From: Clostridia bacterium
GTDB taxonomy: Bacteria > Bacillota_E > SLMV01 > PUMD01
NCBI GenBank assembly: GCA_007128555.1
Contig: SKXF01000173.1
Span: forward strand, 1 to 6,661
Length of the DNA stretch: 6,661 bases
Reading direction: 5' to 3'
In this document: in pieces, positions 1-6,106 of the stretch
How the letters are laid out: every line of letters begins with the position of its first letter
How positions within the stretch are numbered: the stretch's first letter is position 1
The notes under the pieces: model-generated
The model's database searches: none
Seen by the model: only the letters and a program-made list of their open reading frames with translations
What the model was told of the DNA's origin: nothing
Position numbers and translations under genes: made by a program

Positions 1-574
1 CGTCGATCTCGTCGGCGAGCTCCTTTATGGCGGCGAGGTCAGGTATGGTGCCGACGCAGTTGGAGGCGCCGCTCACGGCGATGATCCGGGTCCGACGGTT
101 GATCTTGGCGCGGAAGTCATCCATGTCCAGGGTGCATTCGGGCAGGTTCATGGCGACACTTCTGACCACGGCTCCCTGTTCGCGCAGGTCGAGCCAGGGG
201 TCGCGGTTTGCCTCGTGGTCCAAGTCTGTCACCAGGACTTCGTCGCCGGGGCGGATCTGGCGGCCAAGGCTCCGGGCCAGGGTGTAGTTCAACGTGGTCA
301 TGTTAGCCCCGAAGGCGATTTCGTTGGGGTCGGAGCCGAGCAGCGCCGCCACCTTAGCGCGGCTTGAGCTGACAACTTCGTTGGTGCGTTCGCTGGTGAG
401 GAAGGCACCACCGCGGTTGGCATTTTGCTCGGTGAAGTATTTGCGTTGGGCCTCAATAACCGTCTCGGGGACCTGGGTTCCGCCGGGTCCGTCAAAATAC
501 GCAGCCGGGAAGCCATTGACTTCCAGCTGCAGTGATGGAAACATACGGCGAATGCGGTTTACATCATATTTCAT
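1..574 (-). CDS. Class V aminotransferase-fold PLP enzyme, cysteine desulfurase-like (VC1184 type), 3' end cut off
   Basis: About 191 N-terminal residues are visible; the rest lies beyond the left edge. Seen: an N-terminal FDGPGGTQVP block (residues 27-36), typical of the cysteine-desulfurase-like VC1184 subgroup of class V aminotransferases; a PLP-phosphate-side stretch FGANMTTLN (88-96); DHEAN with His120, where this fold stacks a His on the cofactor; and SGASNCVGT (Asn172 within it). The catalytic Lys and any desulfurase Cys would be outside the window, so desulfurase activity cannot be judged; many members have unknown substrates. The ATG at 574 is preferred because AGGAAGG lies 7 nt upstream. 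An in-frame ATG at 610 has its purine run almost touching the codon. It follows the MFS gene on the same strand after 69 nt with no terminator seen, so co-transcription is likely; the transporter may move this enzyme's substrate or product (inference). Confidence 0.85.
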   Translation of the reverse strand, partial: MKYDVNRIRRMFPSLQLEVNGFPAAYFDGPGGTQVPETVIEAQRKYFTEQNANRGGAFLTSERTNEVVSSSRAKVAALLGSDPNEIAFGANMTTLNYTLARSLGRQIRPGDEVLVTDLDHEANRDPWLDLREQGAVVRSVAMNLPECTLDMDDFRAKINRRTRIIAVSGASNCVGTIPDLAAIKELADEID

Positions 575-643
575 GCGAATCCCTTCCTCCCATTTGCTAG
601 GGTCAGTCATACCTTCTACGAATGATCTGGGGTTCCTGCGCAG

Positions 644-1858
644 CTAGTGAGGGTGTCGGACCGCGACTTCATCGCCGCTTCGATGCAGTCCCATGACGGC
701 AACAAACAGCACACATGAAAAGGCCAGCGCCATGATGAACGGCGACAATGATCCGGCGACCTCCTTGAGGTAGCCTGCAGCGGGCATCATCAGGGCAGAG
801 GCAATCATGCTGATCGTGCCGGCGGCTCCGAGGGCCCGCGCCCGGATGCCCTCATCGAGGGCCACGATCCGAAATGTGTCCATGCTGATGATGGCGAACT
901 GAAAGGAGACGCCCATGAGTATGTAACCGGCTATGATGCCCGTGATGCTGCCCTGCAGCGACCACATGATTGCGCTCAGCCCCAGCAGGAGACAGCTCAC
1001 GGCCAGGGTGCGGTAGGCGCCGAAGCGCTCCACCGTCCTGCCCGCCAGGGGGCTCACTGCAGCCGTGGCGCAGGCACCGATGGCGTAGTAGGTGTTGATC
1101 TGGTACCGGCTCAGGTGCAGGTAGTCATTGGCATGTAGGGCAAGAAAGGGTCCCCACATGGTCAGGTTCAGGATGATCTGAAAGGCGCCCGAGATCAGGG
1201 TCACTTTCAGCAGCCGGCCTTTCAGTATGGAAGCAAAGGCGAAGGGGGCGAGGGTGGTTCCCCGGGGCCTGGTTTCCTTGAGGAAGCGGTGCCGGGCTGC
1301 GCCAGCGATCAGCCAGATGGCGGCGGTGATCAGCATCACGTTCTGCCCGCCGAGGCGGGGAACGAGCTGGCCGCCCACCAGGGGGCCGATGATGGTGGCC
1401 GTGGCAATGAACAGGTGAACCGTTCCGAAGGCCCGTCCCCGGAGCTTGGAGGAGACGGACTCTCCTATGACGGCCGGGAAGACGGGATGTTGAAGCCCCG
1501 AGAGGGTGGAGTAGATCACGTAGGCGGCCAGAAAGGGCATCCACGAGGTCATCCTGGCGGCGAAGGCCAGGGCCAGGGCAGCGGCATAGAGGGGATATAC
1601 AGCGATGGGAAAACGCCCGAAACGGTCCGTCCAGATCCCCCCCACGTACTGTCCCACGGCACCGCCGGCTGTCCAGGCGGCGACGCCAATGCTCACCTGC
1701 AGGTCGGTGGCACCAAGGTCTCGTAGGATCAGTGCCAGGATGGGCATCCACAGCATGATGGAGCCCACGTTGACGGCTGATGTTCCCGCCATGATGGGGA
1801 CATTGCCCCATTGTTGCAGCAATGCCGTGCGGCGAAGGCGAGTGGGATAGAGATCCAT
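644..1858 (-). CDS. Major facilitator superfamily (MFS) transporter
   Basis: A complete 404-residue membrane protein, the usual size for a 12-helix MFS carrier. Hydrophobic segments run through the whole length, with a polar central loop near residues 186-220 (RHRFLKETRPRG region) separating two six-helix halves. The MFS motif A signature GGIWTDRFGR is at 73-82, in the loop between helices 2 and 3, and a weaker copy, LAGRTVERFG (271-280), is at the matching place in the second half. A Gly-Pro pair at 158-159 fits the helix 5 motif C position. The start at 1858 is preceded by a good GGAGGTG about ten nt upstream. The substrate cannot be read from sequence; drug-efflux and small-metabolite carriers share these motifs. 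It is the first gene of a likely operon with the class V aminotransferase-like enzyme. Its start codon sits inside a 12-bp palindrome (1852-1863). Confidence 0.9.
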   Translation of the reverse strand: MDLYPTRLRRTALLQQWGNVPIMAGTSAVNVGSIMLWMPILALILRDLGATDLQVSIGVAAWTAGGAVGQYVGGIWTDRFGRFPIAVYPLYAAALALAFAARMTSWMPFLAAYVIYSTLSGLQHPVFPAVIGESVSSKLRGRAFGTVHLFIATATIIGPLVGGQLVPRLGGQNVMLITAAIWLIAGAARHRFLKETRPRGTTLAPFAFASILKGRLLKVTLISGAFQIILNLTMWGPFLALHANDYLHLSRYQINTYYAIGACATAAVSPLAGRTVERFGAYRTLAVSCLLLGLSAIMWSLQGSITGIIAGYILMGVSFQFAIISMDTFRIVALDEGIRARALGAAGTISMIASALMMPAAGYLKEVAGSLSPFIMALAFSCVLFVAVMGLHRSGDEVAVRHPH

Positions 1859-1940
1859 GGATCAAGGCACCTCCCTGTGGGCTGGTTCAAATCTATCCCA
1901 CAGCCCCATGGGACTGCAATGGGGGAGACGAATCCCATGG
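1852..1940. promoter_or_regulatory. Three clustered CCATGG palindromes upstream of the MFS gene
   Basis: CCATGG occurs at 1855-1860, 1906-1911 and 1935-1940. The flanks extend the symmetry at two sites: GATCCATGGATC (1852-1863) and CCCATGGG (1905-1912). All three fit yCCATGGr. The first covers the MFS start codon; the others lie in the upstream region where an MFS promoter would be expected. This could be a repeated operator for a dimeric regulator, but no regulator gene is in the window and the motif matches none I recognise. No convincing -35/-10 pair was found for either direction. Confidence 0.25.
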
Positions 1941-1972
1941 AATTTTCCAGGGGCTACTCACATCCATACCGC

Positions 1973-2087
1973 ACCATGAAAAGAGATGGTATTGCTCCAC
2001 CGATCTTCCCGGTTGACGCGGCAGGAAAGAACCGGGCCAGCACCGAAGCCTAACAGCATACCATCGTGCGATAGGGAGGCGGAGATC
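1973..2087 (+). promoter_or_regulatory. Candidate structured mRNA leader upstream of the iron-sulfur gene fragment
   Basis: Nested inverted repeats sit directly before the ribosome binding site. An outer stem pairs GATGGTAT (1985-1992) with ATACCATC (2058-2065) and continues, after one bulged T, with GCT (1994-1996) and AGC (2055-2057). Inside is a 7-bp hairpin, CCCGGTT (2008-2014) with AACCGGG (2030-2036). Two competing pairings exist: ACCAT at 1973-1977 can take ATGGT (1986-1990), and CCATC (2061-2065) can pair with GAT-GG (2070-2075), touching the Shine-Dalgarno at 2074-2079. This would suit a switch that exposes or hides the RBS. It matches no riboswitch class I can recall. Chance stems cannot be excluded from a single sequence. 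Confidence 0.3.
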
Positions 2088-2618
2088 GTGTCTGGATCGG
2101 CAGGGATTACGGAGAAAATCCGACAGAAAGCCCGGGAGTTGAACATAGATCTCATCGGCGCCATCCCGTCCGAATGGATGGATGAGTTCGCGGGCATGGA
2201 GGTGAACTGGGATAGATGGGGGACCATGAAGAGCCCGCGGGACTACCTGCCTGACGCCCGGTCCGTCGTGGTGGTGGCCGAGGTGGCATTCGGTCCGACC
2301 ATCGATCTGGCGGTGAAAAGACGCGGAGGCTGGAACTACGTCGGCTACAAGCCCCTCGAGTTGGATACCTGGGAGATCGGCAGTTACCTGCAATCACTGG
2401 GCTACCAGGCAGAGGTGTTTGCCTCTCATTTGTCGACGCTTACATCATGTGCCAAAGATGCCAGCAGGTTTGCCCCGTTCTCTTTGGCCAACAGAGGGAA
2501 CACCTGGGACCTGAGAGCAAGGGCCTGTGATGAGGGAGGCGGAGAAGTGCCTCGTTACACCAGCGACTGCAAGGGTCTAGTTGATGAAACCGATGGCTTG
2601 TCGTGCGCCCATGATTAG
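2088..2618 (+). pseudogene. Truncated epoxyqueuosine reductase-like (COG1600-type) iron-sulfur protein
   Basis: The GTG at 2088 is chosen because GGGAGG (2074-2079) lies 8 nt upstream; the frame is open further upstream to 1986 but without family character. The 176-residue product starts like COG1600 proteins (QueG and related double [4Fe-4S] reductases): an amphipathic ITEKIRQKARELNIDLIGAIP segment (residues 7-27), then SPRDYLPDARSVVVVA (49-64), the conserved 'P-x-x-x-LP-x-A-x-S-V' block, and a helix ending in LQSLGYQAEVF (101-111). After about residue 125 the usual AGLG-x-x-G-x-x-x-L block and the two CxxCxxCxxxCP clusters are missing. Only scattered Cys remain (121, 147, 161, 173), and the reading frame ends at a TAG far short of the family's usual 240-380 residues. 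No continuation was found in other frames. The likeliest reading is a decayed or 3'-deleted gene; a short divergent protein is possible. Confidence 0.5.
2533..2549 (+). repeat. Second copy of the 13-nt RBS sequence, with an in-frame GTG
   Basis: The 13 nt at 2533-2545 are identical to 2073-2085, the ribosome binding region of the truncated iron-sulfur gene. As in the first copy, a GTG follows at good spacing (2547, 7 nt after GGGAGG) and in the same frame, leaving 23 codons to the shared TAG at 2616-2618. It could mark a partial duplication or a deletion junction, or be a chance purine-rich match inside coding sequence. Confidence 0.4.
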
Positions 2619-2937
2619 GTCATCGGTGGGGCTGTGCCGCCAGGCCATCATGTTGATGGCCACACAAGCCCGATGTCGTGCTTTTGACGTAGTGCGGTTC
2701 GATTGCATGGTGACTACGGACCGAACTGCTAATGCAAACTGGGGTAAGCACACCTGTCGTCGCCTGCCAGCTTCCAACGTCGCGGGTGTCGCTGGTGGGA
2801 TGCAGGGTGCTTCGACGTAAGGCGGCTGCGGATTGCCCCCAGCCGCCTCGATCCATGGGCACATGACCAGCGCGGCAAACCTGTTTCGGGTCCTGTCCAC
2901 TGGCACGGGTATCCGAGATTCCCACCGCGTTCCCTGA
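2619..2937. other. Intergenic region without a convincing gene; several inverted repeats
   Basis: This is the 319-bp gap between the convergent iron-sulfur fragment and the P-loop ATPase. Open frames exist on both strands, but none has a good ribosome binding site, a recognisable motif or plausible composition. Inverted repeats seen: ACCGATG/CATCGGT (2589-2595 with 2621-2627, starting in the end of the gene fragment), GGCCATC/GATGGCC (2643-2649 with 2655-2661), CGTAGT/ACTACG (2688-2693 with 2713-2718), ACGTCG/CGACGT (2777-2782 with 2813-2818), and the 9-bp hairpin listed separately. It may be the eroded 3' part of the broken gene, a structured RNA, or plain spacer. Confidence 0.5.
2820..2848. 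terminator. 9-bp perfect hairpin between convergent genes, possible transcription end
   Basis: AGGCGGCTG (2820-2828) pairs perfectly with CAGCCGCCT (2840-2848) around an 11-nt loop. It lies about 90 nt past the ATPase stop codon (minus strand) and about 200 nt past the end of the iron-sulfur fragment (plus strand). Position and stem strength suit a terminator, but there is no T run on either side, so a classic intrinsic terminator is not shown. Confidence 0.35.
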
Positions 2938-4062
2938 TCACCCGTTCAGTATCTCCTCAACAACTCTGGTGCGCCTGGCATCGACCAGGGAGAAATCCAT
3001 GGCCGGCACGTAGTAGTCTTCCAGGCGACGGTGAGAGGCCTTCGCCTCTGACAGTTCGGATATGGCTCGATGCAACGCACTCTCTGCAGCATTGTGCAGT
3101 TCCATCGCCGTGGATGATAGCGCCCGGGACAGTCGGTCGGCGGAAGATGCATTCTGCAGCAAGCCTGCCTTGTTGGAGACGTATTGGGCCGTGCCGGTTT
3201 GAACGGTCACGATGCACAGGCCGAGGTCTGGAAAGAAGCAGTGTTCCAATTTTTCGGGATCCAGGCCACAGTGAAAGACCCAGCATTTCATCTGCTTCAT
3301 TCGCGCCAGGTTCAGAGCCTGCTTGACGGCCAGGTCCGAGATGAGGGACGTATCATCCTCGATGACCCAGCAGGCGTCCGCGCTCTCGGAAAGACGTCCC
3401 ACCCCGGTGACAGTGCCCTGGGGGGTGACGCCGGAGAGAAACAGGTGCCGTTCCCGGGACAGGTGGGGGGCGTGGTCCTCGCGCCGCTCACAGGAGAGGA
3501 TGAAGTCCATCATCTCGTCCACCTGCCTGGTGACCGCATCCATGTCGACAAAACTGTGGGTCAGAAGGAGATGGTCGCGAGTCTGAAGGCAGGTACCGGC
3601 TCCGCCCAGGTGAGCGAAGGCGGCAGCGAAATGGGCTGCCGTTTCTCGGCTGATGGTCTCGATGGCCTCCTGGCTGGCCTGCAATGTGGATGCATCCCAG
3701 TATTCACCCAGGTTGATGATCTGGTCTGTGACCCCCGGGTTCTGGGGATCCATCGTGTGGGGGCTGGTCCCGTCCATCACGGCGACGCCGATCTCCGGAA
3801 AGTGCACAGCATCGGTGGAACCGGTGTCCGAGGCGCAGATATGGTGTTCGACTGCGTAGCCTTGCTCGGTCATTTCCCGGGCAATATGGTTCATGAACGT
3901 TGATTTTCCCACCCCCGGGCCGCCTTTGAGGATATATACGCTCTTTGCTGCACTCCCTGCTATGTGTTCAAAGAAGGAGTGGAAGCCGTAGCGGGTGTTG
4001 CCGCCAGGAAAAAACACGTGACCTTCACCCCGGTTGCGGTAATCGGCCTCAATCATTCGCAT
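2938..4062 (-). CDS. Duplicated P-loop ATPase (PRK06851-like), second nucleotide site degenerate
   Basis: A 374-residue soluble protein resembling an uncharacterised Firmicutes ATPase family (PRK06851-like, from memory). The N-terminal half has HVFFPGGNTRYGF (15-27), a strand leading into Walker A GGPGVGKST (47-55), a VEHHICASD block (71-79), then HFPEIGVAVMDGTSPH (87-102). The C-terminal half repeats the plan: RHLFLSGVTPQG (205-216), CWVI (231-234), WVFHCGLDPEKLEHCFFPDLGLCIV (261-285). Where a second P-loop should be, residues 235-244 read EDDTSLISDL, without GK[S/T]. The tail LEDYYVPAMDFSLVD (347-361) is typical of the family as I recall it. The start at 4062 has AAGGG ten nt upstream; a second ATG at 4056 is less well spaced. 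Function is unknown; nucleotide binding by the first half is likely. It diverges from ligD-ku across a 110-bp gap. Confidence 0.8.
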   Translation of the reverse strand: MRMIEADYRNRGEGHVFFPGGNTRYGFHSFFEHIAGSAAKSVYILKGGPGVGKSTFMNHIAREMTEQGYAVEHHICASDTGSTDAVHFPEIGVAVMDGTSPHTMDPQNPGVTDQIINLGEYWDASTLQASQEAIETISRETAAHFAAAFAHLGGAGTCLQTRDHLLLTHSFVDMDAVTRQVDEMMDFILSCERREDHAPHLSRERHLFLSGVTPQGTVTGVGRLSESADACWVIEDDTSLISDLAVKQALNLARMKQMKCWVFHCGLDPEKLEHCFFPDLGLCIVTVQTGTAQYVSNKAGLLQNASSADRLSRALSSTAMELHNAAESALHRAISELSEAKASHRRLEDYYVPAMDFSLVDARRTRVVEEILNG

Positions 4063-4125
4063 GCGATCACGTCCCTTCGGTTTATTGAGCGGGGTTGGTC
4101 GGGAAACCTATCAAGGGTCCGTATT

Positions 4126-4132
4126 TAATATG
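4126..4132 (-). promoter_or_regulatory. Possible sigma-G-like -10 element for the ATPase gene
   Basis: Read on the minus strand this is CATATTA, which fits the forespore sigma-G -10 consensus CATWHTA as I recall it. It would start a transcript about 55-60 nt before the ATPase start codon. The matching -35 (gHATR) is poor: the best candidate, CCATG, is at a 19-nt spacing, one longer than usual. The AT-rich stretch 4122-4131 could equally serve as a -10 for ligD on the plus strand. Weak evidence. Confidence 0.2.
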
Positions 4133-4152
4133 CGTCCCCAGGAGAATGATTC

Positions 4153-4176
4153 ATGGTGAGGATGCGGTGGTTATGA
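4153..4176 (+). CDS. Seven-codon leader ORF overlapping the ligD start
   Basis: It encodes MVRMRWL and a TGA. AGGAG at 4140-4144 lies 8 nt before its ATG, the best-spaced ribosome binding site in this gap. Its stop overlaps the ligD start as ATGA (ATG 4173-4175, TGA 4174-4176), the classic arrangement for translational coupling. The alternative is that AGGAG serves the in-frame ligD ATG at 4146, but only one base separates them. The peptide itself probably has no conserved function; the act of translating it may matter. Confidence 0.4.
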   Translation: MVRMRWL

Positions 4177-6101
4177 AGACGTTCATTGGCGATGTCGGCT
4201 ACATGCCTCCGATGCTGGCCGGGCGTTGGGAAGAACCCGTAGGTGACCCGGCATGGTCCTATGAGTTGAAATATGATGGTGTCCGGGTGATTGCGTGCGC
4301 AGATTCTGGGACGATTCGGCTCTACTCCCGGACCGGGCGCGATCTTCAGGGTTTTCCCGAGATCGATAGCCTGGGAGATCGGTTGAAGGTTTCCCGGGCA
4401 GTGCTCGACGGAGAGCTGGTGGTTCTCGGCGACGATGGGCGTCCCTGTTTTACCTCGACGATGAAGAGGCTGCGACGTCGCAGAGCGATGGGCCCAGAAG
4501 GGCGGGTGTATCTTTTTGACGCCCTGGTGTGGGATGCCAGCGATCTGAGGGATGAGGGTCTCGAACGGCGACGGGAGATACTGCTCACTGGCGTGGATTG
4601 GGGCGGTTCGGTGCATTACTCCCCGAGCGTTGGGGGGGACATGGGATCGGACCTTCTCCGGCGGGCCGACCTGCTGGGCTTTGAGGGTGTGATGGCCAAG
4701 AGACGCGACAGCCCCTACGTGCACGGTCGCAGTCATAGCTGGCGAAAGATCAGGCTCTATGCCACTGCGCGGGTGGTCATCGGCGGACTGGCGCGAAGTG
4801 AGGAGGTTTCCGTCCTGGTCGGGGTGGTAGACGGCGGGGTATACCGGTACCTGGGACGGGTGTCGGTGCCCCGTTCTCACGGGGACCTGGAGGAGCTTGC
4901 CTGTCTGAGGAGGCGCAGTCGGCGCGCCGATTCCCCCTTCGCGAACTGCAGTGCCGGCGACGTGGACTGGGTGGAGCCGACCCGGCTCTGCCGGGTCCGA
5001 TATGCAGAGATCACCCCCGGGGGCAGGCTGCGCCATCCCGTCTATGCGGGTTTGATCTGCCCCCCTGCGAACGCGTCCGACTGGTCGCAGCTGGAGCGAA
5101 ACAGGGCCCTGGACCCTGATTCGACGGACAAGGGGGTGACGGTAGACTTCCGCCCGGATAGGGTTTTGCGTGACATGGGGATTGAGATGCCGGCCACGAG
5201 AGCCTCCGTCTCGATCGAGAATCGGGAGGTGCCCCTGACCAACCTGCAGAAGGTCCTCTGGCCCGACATCGGTCTGACCAAGGGAGATGTGATCGCCTAT
5301 TATCGCGTGATATCCGGGGGATTGCTCCGCTACATCCGCGGGCGACCATTGAAGGTGACCCGGCATCCCGATGGACCCTCGGGAGAGGGTTTCTTCCAGA
5401 GGCGGATCCCACCCAACAGCCCCCCCTGGCTGAGGGCCGTGGAGGTGGAGGATCGCCAGTACGTGGTGTGCGACGACGTAGCGACCCTGATCTGGCTGGT
5501 CAACTCAGCCGCTTTTGAGATTCATCCTTTGCCCTTCCGTCACCCGGACCAGGGGCCGGACCTACTGCTGATGGACCTCGATCCCGCCGTTCCTGCCGGC
5601 CTGGCCGAGGCTTGCCGCGGAGCCGTGCTCATCGAGCAACTGCTCAGTGAAATGGGCATATCCAGCTGGGTCAAGACCTCGGGTGGCAGGGGTGTTCACG
5701 TCGTCGTCCCCCTCGAAACCGGGTGCACCGAGGAGCAGGTTACCTCCCTGGCCCACATCCTGGGGCAGTTCCTGGTGCTGATCCGCGGTGATCTTTTCAC
5801 CATTGAGCGTTCCCGGGGCAGAAGGAGGGGCAAGGTATATGTTGACTACCTGCAGAACCGAAGGGGAGCCACGGTGATTGCCCCGTACTGCATCCGGCCG
5901 CGCGAGGGTGCGCCTGTCTCAACACCGGTGACCTGGGACGAGATGTACAGGGCATTGCGGGGCGAGCCCCCGATCTTCTCGCCGGATGCAGTGGTTGACC
6001 GGTTCATCCGTAAGGGCGATCTCTGGAAGGACCTTCTTGCTGTGCGTCACCCGGTAGAGGGAATATTGCAGAGATTGCGGGAACGATACGAGGGGAGGTA
6101 A
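4173..6101 (+). CDS. ligD: ATP-dependent DNA ligase LigD (ligase-polymerase) for non-homologous end joining
   Basis: From the ATG at 4173 the protein has 642 residues in the ligase-then-polymerase order of Bacillus subtilis LigD, with no phosphoesterase domain. Ligase: motif I ELKYDGVR with nucleophile Lys33, motif III LDGEL (78-82), motif IV EGVMAK (171-176), motif V WRKIR (190-194, second Lys replaced by Arg), then an OB fold ending in GRLRHPVYAGL (284-294). Polymerase, an archaeo-eukaryotic primase fold from about 350: LTNLQKVLWP, GEGFFQRR, catalytic MDLDP with Asp468 and Asp470, SGGRGVH (503-509), third metal ligand in VDYLQN (Asp558), and APVSTPVTWDEM near 580-590. It fills and seals DNA ends held by Ku. 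The frame is open up to a TTG at 4095, but family similarity begins only after 4173, which has GGTGAGG 11 nt upstream. Its stop is followed 5 nt later by ku. Confidence 0.95.
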   Translation: MKTFIGDVGYMPPMLAGRWEEPVGDPAWSYELKYDGVRVIACADSGTIRLYSRTGRDLQGFPEIDSLGDRLKVSRAVLDGELVVLGDDGRPCFTSTMKRLRRRRAMGPEGRVYLFDALVWDASDLRDEGLERRREILLTGVDWGGSVHYSPSVGGDMGSDLLRRADLLGFEGVMAKRRDSPYVHGRSHSWRKIRLYATARVVIGGLARSEEVSVLVGVVDGGVYRYLGRVSVPRSHGDLEELACLRRRSRRADSPFANCSAGDVDWVEPTRLCRVRYAEITPGGRLRHPVYAGLICPPANASDWSQLERNRALDPDSTDKGVTVDFRPDRVLRDMGIEMPATRASVSIENREVPLTNLQKVLWPDIGLTKGDVIAYYRVISGGLLRYIRGRPLKVTRHPDGPSGEGFFQRRIPPNSPPWLRAVEVEDRQYVVCDDVATLIWLVNSAAFEIHPLPFRHPDQGPDLLLMDLDPAVPAGLAEACRGAVLIEQLLSEMGISSWVKTSGGRGVHVVVPLETGCTEEQVTSLAHILGQFLVLIRGDLFTIERSRGRRRGKVYVDYLQNRRGATVIAPYCIRPREGAPVSTPVTWDEMYRALRGEPPIFSPDAVVDRFIRKGDLWKDLLAVRHPVEGILQRLRERYEGR

Positions 6102-6106
6102 TGTTC

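Noticed and set aside
575..610. Upstream in-frame ATG (610) for the aminotransferase-like enzyme
   Set aside because: Its purine stretch is only about one or two bases from the codon, while the ATG at 574 has AGGAAGG at 7 nt.
1125..1865. 246-codon open frame on the minus strand overlapping the MFS gene in another frame
   Set aside because: His/Arg/Pro-rich frame-shifted shadow of the transporter; no membrane segments or motifs.
2694..2712. GGTTCGATT resembling a tRNA T-loop
   Set aside because: The flanking stem does not pair properly and no acceptor, D or anticodon arm fits upstream.
2577..2941. Several overlapping 70-109-codon open frames on both strands in the intergenic gap
   Set aside because: No ribosome binding site, no family motif, mutually overlapping, and odd composition; treated as chance frames.
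3184..3903. 239-codon open frame antisense to the P-loop ATPase
   Set aside because: No recognisable domain and it mirrors the codons of a well-supported gene.
4095..4172. N-terminal extension of LigD from TTG 4095 or ATG 4146
   Set aside because: The extra residues lack family similarity; TTG 4095 has no well-placed RBS and the AGGAG near 4146 is only one base from that ATG.
4125..5366. Long (413-codon) open frame antisense to ligD
   Set aside because: It is rich in Pro, His, Arg and Gly with no motif, and lies opposite a gene with complete catalytic signatures; long antisense frames are common in GC-rich DNA.
6101..6106. Start of Ku at ATG 6101 (TAATG overlap with ligD)
   Set aside because: The RBS is only 2 nt away; GTG 6107 is ideally spaced and gives the canonical N-terminus. 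Not fully excluded.
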